Of a DNA stretch of 64,000 nt, positions 41,474 through 49,256 are shown one piece after another. How positions within the stretch are numbered: the stretch's first letter is position 1; each line of letters starts with the position of its first letter. The position numbers were made by a program, and so were the translations under genes. This stretch comes from an uncultured Candidatus Saccharibacteria bacterium (GTDB lineage Bacteria; Patescibacteriota; Saccharimonadia; Saccharimonadales; Saccharimonadaceae), in NCBI GenBank assembly GCA_937859515.1, contig CALMAK010000005.1, positions 1 through 64,000 on the forward strand, read 5' to 3'. The notes under the pieces are model-generated. The model was given only the letters and a program-made list of their open reading frames with translations, did not search any database and was not told the DNA's origin.

Positions 41474-43206
41474 TACGCACCCTCCCTTAGCTCATGCTCG
41501 CTCAACTGAGACTCGGCAATCTCACGGTACACCTTTGAAGTCTTTATTAGCTCGGCATGCGTGCCACGTGCAACAATCCTACTGTCGTCGAGTACTAAAA
41601 TTTGCTCGGCATGCATAATTGTGCTGATCCGCTGCGCCACAATGATCACCGTCTTTCCCTTGGTCTCTTTTTCTAAGGCGACGCGCAGTGCCGCATCGGT
41701 ACGGGTATCAAGCGCAGAAAATGTGTCATCGAACAGGTAGACGTCAGGTTTTCGTGCAATCGCCCGTGCAATCGATAACCGCTGACGCTGACCACCAGAT
41801 AAATCTGCACCGCCACGCGCGATTTCCTCATTATAAGTAGTAGGTAATGCCTCTATAAACTCCTTGGCTTGTGCAACCTCGGCCGCATGACGCACGGCTT
41901 CGTCATCGACACGTGATCCATACCGAATATTATCTGCTATTGTTCCGGAGAAGATTACTGCCTTCTGTGAAGCGTAACCAATCCGCTGACGCACATCATA
42001 CTGCAATGCTTGGCGTACATTAACACCATTAATACTGACACCCCCCTCAGTTACATCATAGAGTCTTGGAATCAAACTGATTAGTGTCGTCTTACCACTA
42101 CCCGTACCACCAATAATAGCCGTGGTCTGCCCTGCCTTCGCCACAAAGGATACATCATTCAATACTGGCTCTGCCGTATCGTTATATCGGAAGGTGACGT
42201 GATCAAAAACCACTTCACCGCCACCGGTGGGGACTTTTTGCGGCTTTTCTGGATCACGGATAGAGGACTCGCTGGCCAGTACCTCGCTAATACGGTTAGC
42301 CGAGACCATGGCGCGCGGCACAAGGAAAAATAGAAATGACAACATCAAGAACGACATCACCGCCTGCGTTGCGTACTGCATAAATGCCAGTAAATCACCC
42401 AACTGCAATACACTACTGTCTACAAATTTTGCGCCAAACCAAATAATAGCAAGTGATGTAAAGCTCATCACCAACATCATCAGTGGCTGCATGACAATCA
42501 TAGTGCGATTAACAAACAGGTTTAATGTAACAGACTCTTTATTGACTTCGTCAAACCGCTTTTCCTCGGCAGCTTCTTTGCGGAATGATCGTATGACACG
42601 AATGCCCGTCAACATCTCACGTGTCACGAGACCAAGCTTGTCAACCATCTGCTGAATCAGCTTGAACTTTGGCACTGCAATCGAGAAAAGTATTGCGATC
42701 ACAATCACCAAGCAAAAAATCGCCGATGCCATAATCCATGACATATCAGGTGACAATTGATATGCCTTGACAATTGCCCCGATACCCATAAATGGCGCGA
42801 CTAATGCCATGCGCAGCAACATTGTTAGTGTCTGTTGCAGTTGCTGCATATCATTAGTCGCACGAGTAATTAACGAAGCGGTTGAGAACTTATTGAAATC
42901 TGCCAATGAAAAATATTCAACTTTAGTAAAAAGCTCGATACGAAGGCGTCGCACAAACCCCGCAGCAATCCGTGATGCTGCATAGCTTACGCCTACCGTG
43001 CACACCCCGCCAAGCAGCGTAATGAATAGCATCCACAGACCGGTATGAAGTACTGCACCGTTATCGCCGGCAATAATACCTTTATTGATAATCCCCGCCA
43101 TGTAATCTGGCAGTGCCAGCGTTACCTGTGTCTGTCCATACACAAACGCGACCAACACCACGCACCATGGTAAATAAGGAACAAACAACTGTAGGAATCT
43201 TTTCAT
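41473..43206 (-). CDS. ABC exporter half-transporter, degenerate ATPase partner
   Basis: This 577-residue half-transporter has six transmembrane helices (to about residue 310) and an ATPase domain with Walker A GGTGSGKTT and signature LSGGQ. Its Walker B reads LFDDTFSALD, with Asp in place of the catalytic Glu, and the switch His is Gln (AQRIST), so its own ATP site is non-catalytic. TATAAT lies 9 bases before the ATG, giving a very short leader. It is the first gene of the exporter pair. Confidence 0.9.
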   Translation of the reverse strand: MKRFLQLFVPYLPWCVVLVAFVYGQTQVTLALPDYMAGIINKGIIAGDNGAVLHTGLWMLFITLLGGVCTVGVSYAASRIAAGFVRRLRIELFTKVEYFSLADFNKFSTASLITRATNDMQQLQQTLTMLLRMALVAPFMGIGAIVKAYQLSPDMSWIMASAIFCLVIVIAILFSIAVPKFKLIQQMVDKLGLVTREMLTGIRVIRSFRKEAAEEKRFDEVNKESVTLNLFVNRTMIVMQPLMMLVMSFTSLAIIWFGAKFVDSSVLQLGDLLAFMQYATQAVMSFLMLSFLFFLVPRAMVSANRISEVLASESSIRDPEKPQKVPTGGGEVVFDHVTFRYNDTAEPVLNDVSFVAKAGQTTAIIGGTGSGKTTLISLIPRLYDVTEGGVSINGVNVRQALQYDVRQRIGYASQKAVIFSGTIADNIRYGSRVDDEAVRHAAEVAQAKEFIEALPTTYNEEIARGGADLSGGQRQRLSIARAIARKPDVYLFDDTFSALDTRTDAALRVALEKETKGKTVIIVAQRISTIMHAEQILVLDDSRIVARGTHAELIKTSKVYREIAESQLSEHELREGA

Positions 43207-43228
43207 GCTCTAGATATTATACACCCCT

Positions 43229-43270
43229 GCACTAAAATATCCCCTGAAGCCTCAAGGGATATTTTAGTGC
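43229..43270 (-). terminator. Hairpin after rpsG, likely terminator
   Basis: Perfect 15-bp stem (43229-43243 with 43256-43270) with a 12-base loop; the arms contain runs of A and T, so TTTTAGTG forms the 3' arm end. It separates rpsG from the exporter genes. Confidence 0.7.
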
Positions 43271-43286
43271 GATGCGGGATACTATA

Positions 43287-43766
43287 TTATCCGCGAGCAA
43301 AGTGTGCAAAGGCGCGGTTTGCCTCTGCCATCTTGTGGGTATCTTCCTTCTTCTTGAAGGCAGCACCAGCTTCGTTATGTGCATCAACAATCTCCAGTGC
43401 GAGACGTTGTGCATATGGCATACCACTGCGGGCGCGCGCAGATTGCACTAACCAAGTAAAAGCATAGTGCAGCTGACGGTGACCAGACACTGGGAATGGA
43501 ATCTGGTAATTTGCACCACCAACACGGCGGCTCTTGACTTCGAAGTTTGGTGAAACATTCTTCAACGCTTTTTCAAATACTTCTAGTGGGTTTTCGCTAT
43601 CAAGTTTCTTAGCTGCTTGCTCGAGTGCGGTATACACTGCACGCTCGGCAGTCAATTTCTTGCCATCAAGCATACTCTTATTAATCAGACGCTGCACCAG
43701 AATGCTCTGATACTTGCGGTCTGGATTTGGTGTACGAACAAGTGATTTAGTTACTTTACGAGGCAT
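43287..43766 (-). CDS. rpsG: 30S ribosomal protein S7
   Basis: S7 (159 residues) nucleates the 30S head. MPRKVTKSL, LINKSMLDGKK and VGGANYQIPFPV are the conserved segments. It follows rpsL by 2 bases; fusA and tuf are not in this operon. Confidence 0.97.
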   Translation of the reverse strand: MPRKVTKSLVRTPNPDRKYQSILVQRLINKSMLDGKKLTAERAVYTALEQAAKKLDSENPLEVFEKALKNVSPNFEVKSRRVGGANYQIPFPVSGHRQLHYAFTWLVQSARARSGMPYAQRLALEIVDAHNEAGAAFKKKEDTHKMAEANRAFAHFARG

Positions 43767-43768
43767 GA

Positions 43769-44182
43769 CTACTTATCCTCCTTCTTTGCGCCGTACTTTG
43801 AACGGCCTTGCTTGCGCTTAGCAACACCCTGGAGGTCCAGTGCGCCACGTACGATGTGGTAACGAACACCTGGAAGATCCGGCACACGACCACCACGAAC
43901 CAAGACAACAGCGTGCTCTTGGAGATTATGGCCTTCACCACCGATGTAGGCCCAAACTTCGTGACCATTAGTCAAGCGAACACGAGCAACCTTACGGAGG
44001 GCTGAGTTAGGCTTCTTTGGCGTCTTGGTTGTTACTTTCACACAGACGCCACGCTTCAATGGGGCATCCTGGTCATAGTAACGAGTCTTGAGTGCGTTAT
44101 GAATACGGCCTAACGCTGGAGACTTTGACTTCTTGTTCGCAGTCTGGCGTGGCTTGCGCACCAATTGATTAATAGTTGGCAT
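43769..44182 (-). CDS. rpsL: 30S ribosomal protein S12
   Basis: S12 (137 residues) controls decoding accuracy. [21 protein letters not shown] and [19 protein letters not shown] are typical. After this the usual KDLPG reads PDLPG, so the lysine at the classic streptomycin-resistance site (Lys87 of E. coli) is proline; the codon CCG is clear. [11 protein letters not shown] ends the protein. Confidence 0.97.
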   Translation of the reverse strand: MPTINQLVRKPRQTANKKSKSPALGRIHNALKTRYYDQDAPLKRGVCVKVTTKTPKKPNSALRKVARVRLTNGHEVWAYIGGEGHNLQEHAVVLVRGGRVPDLPGVRYHIVRGALDLQGVAKRKQGRSKYGAKKEDK

Positions 44183-44341
44183 ATAAAATATGACTCCCTT
44201 GTTTTACTGATTATTTGGCCGTCGCGGCAGCAAACCACTAGACCGGATGTATAGTCGCTCGAAATGTCTTGTACACTCTTTCATTTCGACACTATACGGA
44301 AACTCACCTGTCATTATACCAATAATGGCGCGGTTTTTCAA
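44183..44341 (-). promoter_or_regulatory. Promoter and leader of rpsL-rpsG
   Basis: TTGAAA (44336-44341), 17 bases and TATAAT (44313-44318) with TGG before it: the best promoter match in the window. The leader is about 124 bases and carries AAGGGAG before rpsL. The -35 overlaps the end of the upstream gene. Confidence 0.8.
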
Positions 44342-45006
44342 GCGGCACGTTCGTGCAGCGGATAATGGTATGCATCCACAATAAGTTCCGCCAGCTGTTC
44401 TAGTTCACCGTCATGCGGTGGCAAGTCGTCAAACCCTGCCTCGGCAGCCATACGGCCAAACTCGGCATCTTCTTCTAGCTCAGCACGCGTTGCAATTGCG
44501 GCCAGCATTTGGTCGGTATCTTCAGATTGTTCGAGATCCTCAAGCTCTGACAACTGGGCATAAAGGTCAATGACTGAGAATGGGCGCGTGCGGTCTTCAT
44601 CGTCCATCTCAACCCCTTCTTTGTCTTTTGGTACCACCGTGCGACGCACACCTGTCGCATCAAGCGTATACATATATCCACCGTTAAAACTGTCATCATC
44701 AAGGTGCTCGATAACAGAAACACCGGCAGTCAACAAGCTGTGCTCGTCCTGCTGACCATGCACAAGAATATGAAGATACGATCCATCTTTCCCGTCAAGG
44801 CGGTATGACACCTCAAATACCTTTATGAATTCACCTTCGTCAAAAAGGTCGACCGAATCAACGAGGTCTGGTCGACTATATACCATCGTCTGCAAGATTG
44901 TACCCATAATGGCAGTATGATTTTGTCGCTCCTCGTCGGTCGGGTCAATCATGGTCCTTGCCGTATCAAATGGGCGAATAAAATCTAATTTGTCGCCTGC
45001 CTGCAT
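44338..45006 (-). CDS. Acidic hypothetical protein
   Basis: This 222-residue protein is very acidic and has no recognised domain. Residues 1-120 look alpha/beta (YLHILVHGQQDEHSLL), while the C-terminal 90 residues are helical and Glu/Asp-rich. TATACT lies 8 bases before the ATG, so the leader is minimal. It is probably monocistronic, although it runs into the rpsL promoter. Confidence 0.65.
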   Translation of the reverse strand: MQAGDKLDFIRPFDTARTMIDPTDEERQNHTAIMGTILQTMVYSRPDLVDSVDLFDEGEFIKVFEVSYRLDGKDGSYLHILVHGQQDEHSLLTAGVSVIEHLDDDSFNGGYMYTLDATGVRRTVVPKDKEGVEMDDEDRTRPFSVIDLYAQLSELEDLEQSEDTDQMLAAIATRAELEEDAEFGRMAAEAGFDDLPPHDGELEQLAELIVDAYHYPLHERAA

Positions 45007-45064
45007 AGTACCAAAGTATAACCACCCCTTATCCTCTACGCAAGCATAGGCAATTTACCAAATG

Positions 45065-45135
45065 AAAAGGGCTCGTGAACCGAGCTGCAAGTGGACGGAA
45101 TGTCCACGAGCCCTTGTTCACGAGCCGTATGGCTC
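45065..45135 (-). terminator. Multi-state hairpin terminator of GC-rich gene C
   Basis: Three competing pairings are visible: GAGCC/GGCTC (45122-45126, 45131-45135), an 11-bp stem GGCTCGTGAAC/GTTCACGAGCC (45116-45126 with 45070-45080) and a 9-bp stem GGGCTCGTG/CACGAGCCC (45105-45113 with 45069-45077) followed by TTTTCATT. A further hairpin GTGGAC/GTCCAC lies inside. Only the third has a U-tract next to it. Confidence 0.65.
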
Positions 45136-45147
45136 TGTTGATCGACA

Positions 45148-45318
45148 TCAGTGCCGATCGGCCCAGTACGGGTCCGACGGGTCGATCTTTCCGAAGATGG
45201 CGTGCTCATCGTCACGCCGACGCTGCTCACCAGCCTTGCGGGCGGCGCGTAGCGCCTTCTTCTCAGCCCGAGAGCTGACGAAGGTGGTGCGGCGACGGAT
45301 CTTCTTGAAAATGGTCAT
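45148..45318 (-). CDS. GC-rich orphan gene C, small basic protein
   Basis: This 56-residue protein from ATG 45318 is strongly basic in its first 40 residues (FKKIRRRTTF, AEKKALRAARK) and ends acidic with a Trp. It may bind nucleic acid or ribosomes; nothing more is known. AAGGGG lies 7 bases before the ATG. An alternative GTG at 45357 would add 13 residues. Codons are GC-rich, as in genes A, B and D. It lies directly after rpoC with its own promoter. Confidence 0.6.
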   Translation of the reverse strand: MTIFKKIRRRTTFVSSRAEKKALRAARKAGEQRRRDDEHAIFGKIDPSDPYWADRH

Positions 45319-45369
45319 TTCTGACCCCTTCTTCTTGGGGAAGTACCTGCAGAGCACAGGTATGATTTT

Positions 45370-45398
45370 ATTATAGCATAATCACAATGAAAAAGCAA
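45370..45398 (-). promoter_or_regulatory. Promoter of GC-rich gene C, overlapping the rpoC terminator tail
   Basis: TTGCTT (45393-45398), 17 bases, TATAAT (45370-45375). The -35 lies in the U-tract of the rpoC terminator. Confidence 0.7.
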
Positions 45399-45421
45399 TA
45401 CCCCGTCAAATGACGGGGTAT
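45386..45421 (-). terminator. Terminator of rpoBC
   Basis: Stem ATACCCCGTCA/TGACGGGGTAT with a 2-base loop, followed by TGCTTTTTC on the minus strand; it lies 22 bases after the rpoC stop. Confidence 0.85.
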
Positions 45422-45442
45422 GTTACCTTGGGCGCGCCCAGA

Positions 45443-48400
45443 TTACTCGGCGTCTTCTTCGCCTTCGTCCTCTTCTACGTCCTCGGTAATCGCACCAGTA
45501 CCTACAGGAATCTTGCGACCGATGATCACATTTTCCTTCAGTCCATGCAAGCGATCAGCACGACCAGACGTGGCAGCGTTGATCAATACACGTGTTGTGT
45601 CCTGGAATGATGCAGCAGACAGCCAGCTATCAGACCAAATTGATACCTTAGTGATACCAAGTAGCAACTGGGTGTACTGGACCAACTCTTTACCTTCAGC
45701 CGCCAAGATCTCATTTGCCTCAACTACAACGGCCTTACTGACAATATCGCCAGTTACAAAGCTGCTGTCGCCTGGATCCTCAACCTGAACACGGCTAAAC
45801 ATCTGTCGAACGATGATCTCAAGGTGCTTGTCAGCAACGTCTTGACCCTGTGCCGCATAGATACGCAGTACTTCGTTGATAATGTAACGTTGCGTTGCCT
45901 CGGTACCCTTTAGGCGCATGAGGTCATGCAGATTCAATGAACCAATTGTCAGGCGATCACCCGCCTCAACCAGATCATTCTTCTTAACCGTCAACTGTGC
46001 TGTACCAGGAATCTCATAGCGAACTGGCGCACTAGCGTTAGCTGCCAGAACAATGGTATCCTCGGCAATCTCGACCACACCGTCAAATGGTGCGACCAAT
46101 GGCTTAGCATCGTTATCAGCAGTGGCGAGAACGTCACCTACCTTCACGCCGCTGCCAGCCTTAACCATAACCTTGCGACCCTCTAGTGGGATACGCTCAA
46201 CGTTACCTGAAGTTGGAGTGACCTGTACGATGTACTTCTTGCCGTCTTCCCATACGTCAACGTCACCCGCCACCTCAGTAATATACGCCTGACCCTTTGG
46301 CTGACGAGCTTCAAATAGCTCTTCAACACGAGGCAGACCCTGGGTGATGTCACCACCGGCTACACCAGAGTTGTGGAAGGTACGAAGTGTCAACTGTGTA
46401 CCAGGTTCACCGACAGATTGCGCGGCAATCACACCGACAGGCTGAGCGTTGTCAACCAACTGACCGGTTGCCATGTCGATACCATAGCTACGACGTGGAA
46501 TACCACGAAGATTCTTGGTTGAAAGAACAGATTGTATCTTGACGCTGTCGATTGACTGGTCGGCATCGATACTGTCTGCAATTTCGCGAGTAATCAACTC
46601 GTCCTTCTTGACAAGGCCCGCAACATCTTCGGCAGCATAGCGACCAAAGAGGCGGTTCGCAAAGTCGATCATTGTCTCTTCAGACTCAGCACGGTAGATT
46701 GCATACCCTTCGTCATCACCTGCCACATCCTCGACAGTAAACACGTCTTGTGACACATCTACCAAACGACGAGTCAGGTACCCACTGTCCGCAGTCTTAA
46801 GTGCGGTATCGATCAGACCCTTACGCGCACCACGGGTTGCCACGAAGGCCTCAAGTGATGATAGACCTTCCTTGAATGAACTGCGGATTGGCAGCTCAAT
46901 TTCGCGGTTGGTTGCGTCTACCTGGATACCAATCATCGCGCTAGCCAGCTTGACGTTAGAGATATCACCACGAGCACCAGAGTTGACCATCACAGAAATA
47001 CTGGTATCCATATTCTTCAATTGGTCTTGCAAGAATGTTGTCACCTGATTGTCAACATTGCGCCATGCACCAACCGTAAGGTTATAGCGTTCGTCTTCAG
47101 TAATCAGACCTTGGTCATACTGTTCAGAGATCAACGCGGTCTTCGCATCACCCTCAGCGATAAATTCGCTGATTTCGGCAAAATGGAGATAGTCTTCCTT
47201 ACCTGTTGATACCGCAGCAACCGTTGCAAAACGGAATGCCAGACCCTTCATGCGGTCAGCAGTCTTGGCGGTCTCTTCGGCACCATATTTGTTAAAGATC
47301 TGAGCCAATACCTTTTTCAGTTGCTTTTTGTTCTGAACATTGTTGTCGTATGGAAAATCTGCAGGCAGAATCTCGTTGAAGAAGACACGACCCAGTGTCG
47401 TCTCACGAACTTCACCCTTTGCCAACACGCGGATTGGAGTTTGCAGTTGGATGACACCGTTGTCATAGGCCATCTCAGCTTCATATACAGAGCTAAACGC
47501 CTTAGTTGTGTCGGTCTGCGCAGCAGGCTTGTCGTATGTCAGGTAGTAGTTACCGAGCACGACATCCTGACCAATATTAAGAACTGGTGCACCATCAGCA
47601 GGCTTTAGCAAGTTGTTAGTTGCACTCATCAATTCCTTCGCTTCGCGCTGTGCGTCTTCAGAAAGCGGCAAGTGAACGGCCATCTGGTCACCATCGTAGT
47701 CGGCGTTAAATCCGTTGGCAACCAGTGGGTGGAGCTGAATTGCCTTACCCTCAACTAATTTTGGCTGGAAAGCCTGAATAGAGAGGCGGTGAAGTGATGG
47801 TGCACGGTTCAACAGAACGTACTTGCCTTCGATGACTGCGTCTAGTGCGTCCCACACCAATGCATCACCAGATTCAATCAAACGGGTTGCACTGCGGATA
47901 TTATGAGCATGCTCGCCACGAATCAGCCAGCTAATAACAAATGGCTTGAACAGTTCGAGCGCCATTTGCTTTGGCAAGCCACACTGATTAATCTTCAGCT
48001 TTGGACCAACAACAATAACTGAACGGCCACTGTAATCAACGCGCTTACCCAAAAGGTTCTGACGGAAGCGACCTTGCTTGCCCTTGAGCATATCACTGAT
48101 TGATTTGAGGCGGCGGCGCCCACCGGTTGCATTGACCGCGCGTCCACCACGAGCAGCCGAGTTGTCGATAAGCGCGTCAACTGCTTCTTGCAGCATACGC
48201 ATTTCATTGCGACGAATGACTTCTGGCGCGTTTAGGTCAATGAGCTTTTTCAAGCGGTTGTTACGGTTGATAACACGGCGATACAAATCGTTCAGATCTG
48301 ATGTCGCAAAACGTCCACCAGTCAACTGGACCATTGGACGTAGGTCTGGTGGGATCACAGGCAGAACAGTAAGTGCGAGGCTTGAAGGAGTAATACCTGC

Positions 48401-49255
48401 AGCCTGCATACCTTCGAGCACCTTGAGACGCTTCAATAGCTTCTTCTCACGCTGACCCTTAGCACCCTCAACTTCTTCAGTCAGTTCGGCAATAAGGGTT
48501 GGAAGATCAATTTCGTCGAGCAGTGCCTTCAAAGCGGTGCCACCCATACCAACGCCGATGAGTTCTTCATACTCTTCAGGCAGGTTGCGGTAATCAACTT
48601 CATTAATCAATGCACCCTTTACGAGGCTATCAAGTTGCGCTTTTTTGACGTTAAACTCATCGTTTAGCTCTTCAACTTCGCGTGATTGCTGTTCGGCAAG
48701 CGCCTTAATGTCGGCACCTTCGGCTTCAGCTTCCTTTTCATATCGCAGTTTGATTGCTACACGACCGGCTTCGGTCTGCGCTTCAAGATCAGCAAGATAC
48801 TGGTCACGGGTCGCCTCATCAACATTCAAGATGACGTAGGTAGCAAAGTAAGCAATACGCTCAAGGTTACGGACGGTAATACCAAGAAGAAGTGACATCG
48901 CACTTGGCGTACCACGCATGAACCAGATGTGTGCCACGGGTGCAGCCAGATTAATGTGCCCCATGCGTTCGCGACGAACGATGGACTTTGTTACTAGCTC
49001 ACCGTTCTTATCGATAGCTGCTTCGCGTGAACGAACACCCTTTAGCTTGTTATCATGCGGATTAATATCCTTTACTGGACCGAAAATGCGTTCACAGAAC
49101 AATCCGTCACGCTCTGGCTTTTGAGTACGATAGTTAATCGTCTCAGGCTTTGTTACCTCACCGTGGCTCCATTTCAGAATATCTGCTGGGCTGGCCACCG
49201 CAAGGCGCACTGCGTCAAAGTCTGCAATGCCGTTACTGACAACAACTCGTGACAT
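45443..49255 (-). CDS. rpoC: RNA polymerase beta' subunit lacking both zinc sites
   Basis: Beta' (1270 residues) carries the catalytic NADYDGDQMAVH loop (about residues 515-526) and GEPGTQLTLRTFH in the trigger loop region. The N-terminal zinc ribbon between ERIFGP and VRRERMGHI has none of its four usual cysteines, and the second zinc site is also lost: the segment that normally reads SCDT..GVC..CYGRD is STKNLRGIPRRSYGID, with no cysteine. The protein is otherwise canonical. It follows rpoB by one base. An acidic tail (EEDEGEEDAE) ends it. Confidence 0.97.
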   Translation of the reverse strand: MSRVVVSNGIADFDAVRLAVASPADILKWSHGEVTKPETINYRTQKPERDGLFCERIFGPVKDINPHDNKLKGVRSREAAIDKNGELVTKSIVRRERMGHINLAAPVAHIWFMRGTPSAMSLLLGITVRNLERIAYFATYVILNVDEATRDQYLADLEAQTEAGRVAIKLRYEKEAEAEGADIKALAEQQSREVEELNDEFNVKKAQLDSLVKGALINEVDYRNLPEEYEELIGVGMGGTALKALLDEIDLPTLIAELTEEVEGAKGQREKKLLKRLKVLEGMQAAGITPSSLALTVLPVIPPDLRPMVQLTGGRFATSDLNDLYRRVINRNNRLKKLIDLNAPEVIRRNEMRMLQEAVDALIDNSAARGGRAVNATGGRRRLKSISDMLKGKQGRFRQNLLGKRVDYSGRSVIVVGPKLKINQCGLPKQMALELFKPFVISWLIRGEHAHNIRSATRLIESGDALVWDALDAVIEGKYVLLNRAPSLHRLSIQAFQPKLVEGKAIQLHPLVANGFNADYDGDQMAVHLPLSEDAQREAKELMSATNNLLKPADGAPVLNIGQDVVLGNYYLTYDKPAAQTDTTKAFSSVYEAEMAYDNGVIQLQTPIRVLAKGEVRETTLGRVFFNEILPADFPYDNNVQNKKQLKKVLAQIFNKYGAEETAKTADRMKGLAFRFATVAAVSTGKEDYLHFAEISEFIAEGDAKTALISEQYDQGLITEDERYNLTVGAWRNVDNQVTTFLQDQLKNMDTSISVMVNSGARGDISNVKLASAMIGIQVDATNREIELPIRSSFKEGLSSLEAFVATRGARKGLIDTALKTADSGYLTRRLVDVSQDVFTVEDVAGDDEGYAIYRAESEETMIDFANRLFGRYAAEDVAGLVKKDELITREIADSIDADQSIDSVKIQSVLSTKNLRGIPRRSYGIDMATGQLVDNAQPVGVIAAQSVGEPGTQLTLRTFHNSGVAGGDITQGLPRVEELFEARQPKGQAYITEVAGDVDVWEDGKKYIVQVTPTSGNVERIPLEGRKVMVKAGSGVKVGDVLATADNDAKPLVAPFDGVVEIAEDTIVLAANASAPVRYEIPGTAQLTVKKNDLVEAGDRLTIGSLNLHDLMRLKGTEATQRYIINEVLRIYAAQGQDVADKHLEIIVRQMFSRVQVEDPGDSSFVTGDIVSKAVVVEANEILAAEGKELVQYTQLLLGITKVSIWSDSWLSAASFQDTTRVLINAATSGRADRLHGLKENVIIGRKIPVGTGAITEDVEEDEGEEDAE

Positions 49256-49256
49256 A

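Noticed and set aside
45443-49255. Several plus-strand ORFs of 60-125 codons opposite rpoC, rpoB, fusA and the ribosomal genes
   Set aside because: They lie antisense to strongly conserved genes, lack ribosome binding sites and have sequences typical of the reverse strand of coding DNA.
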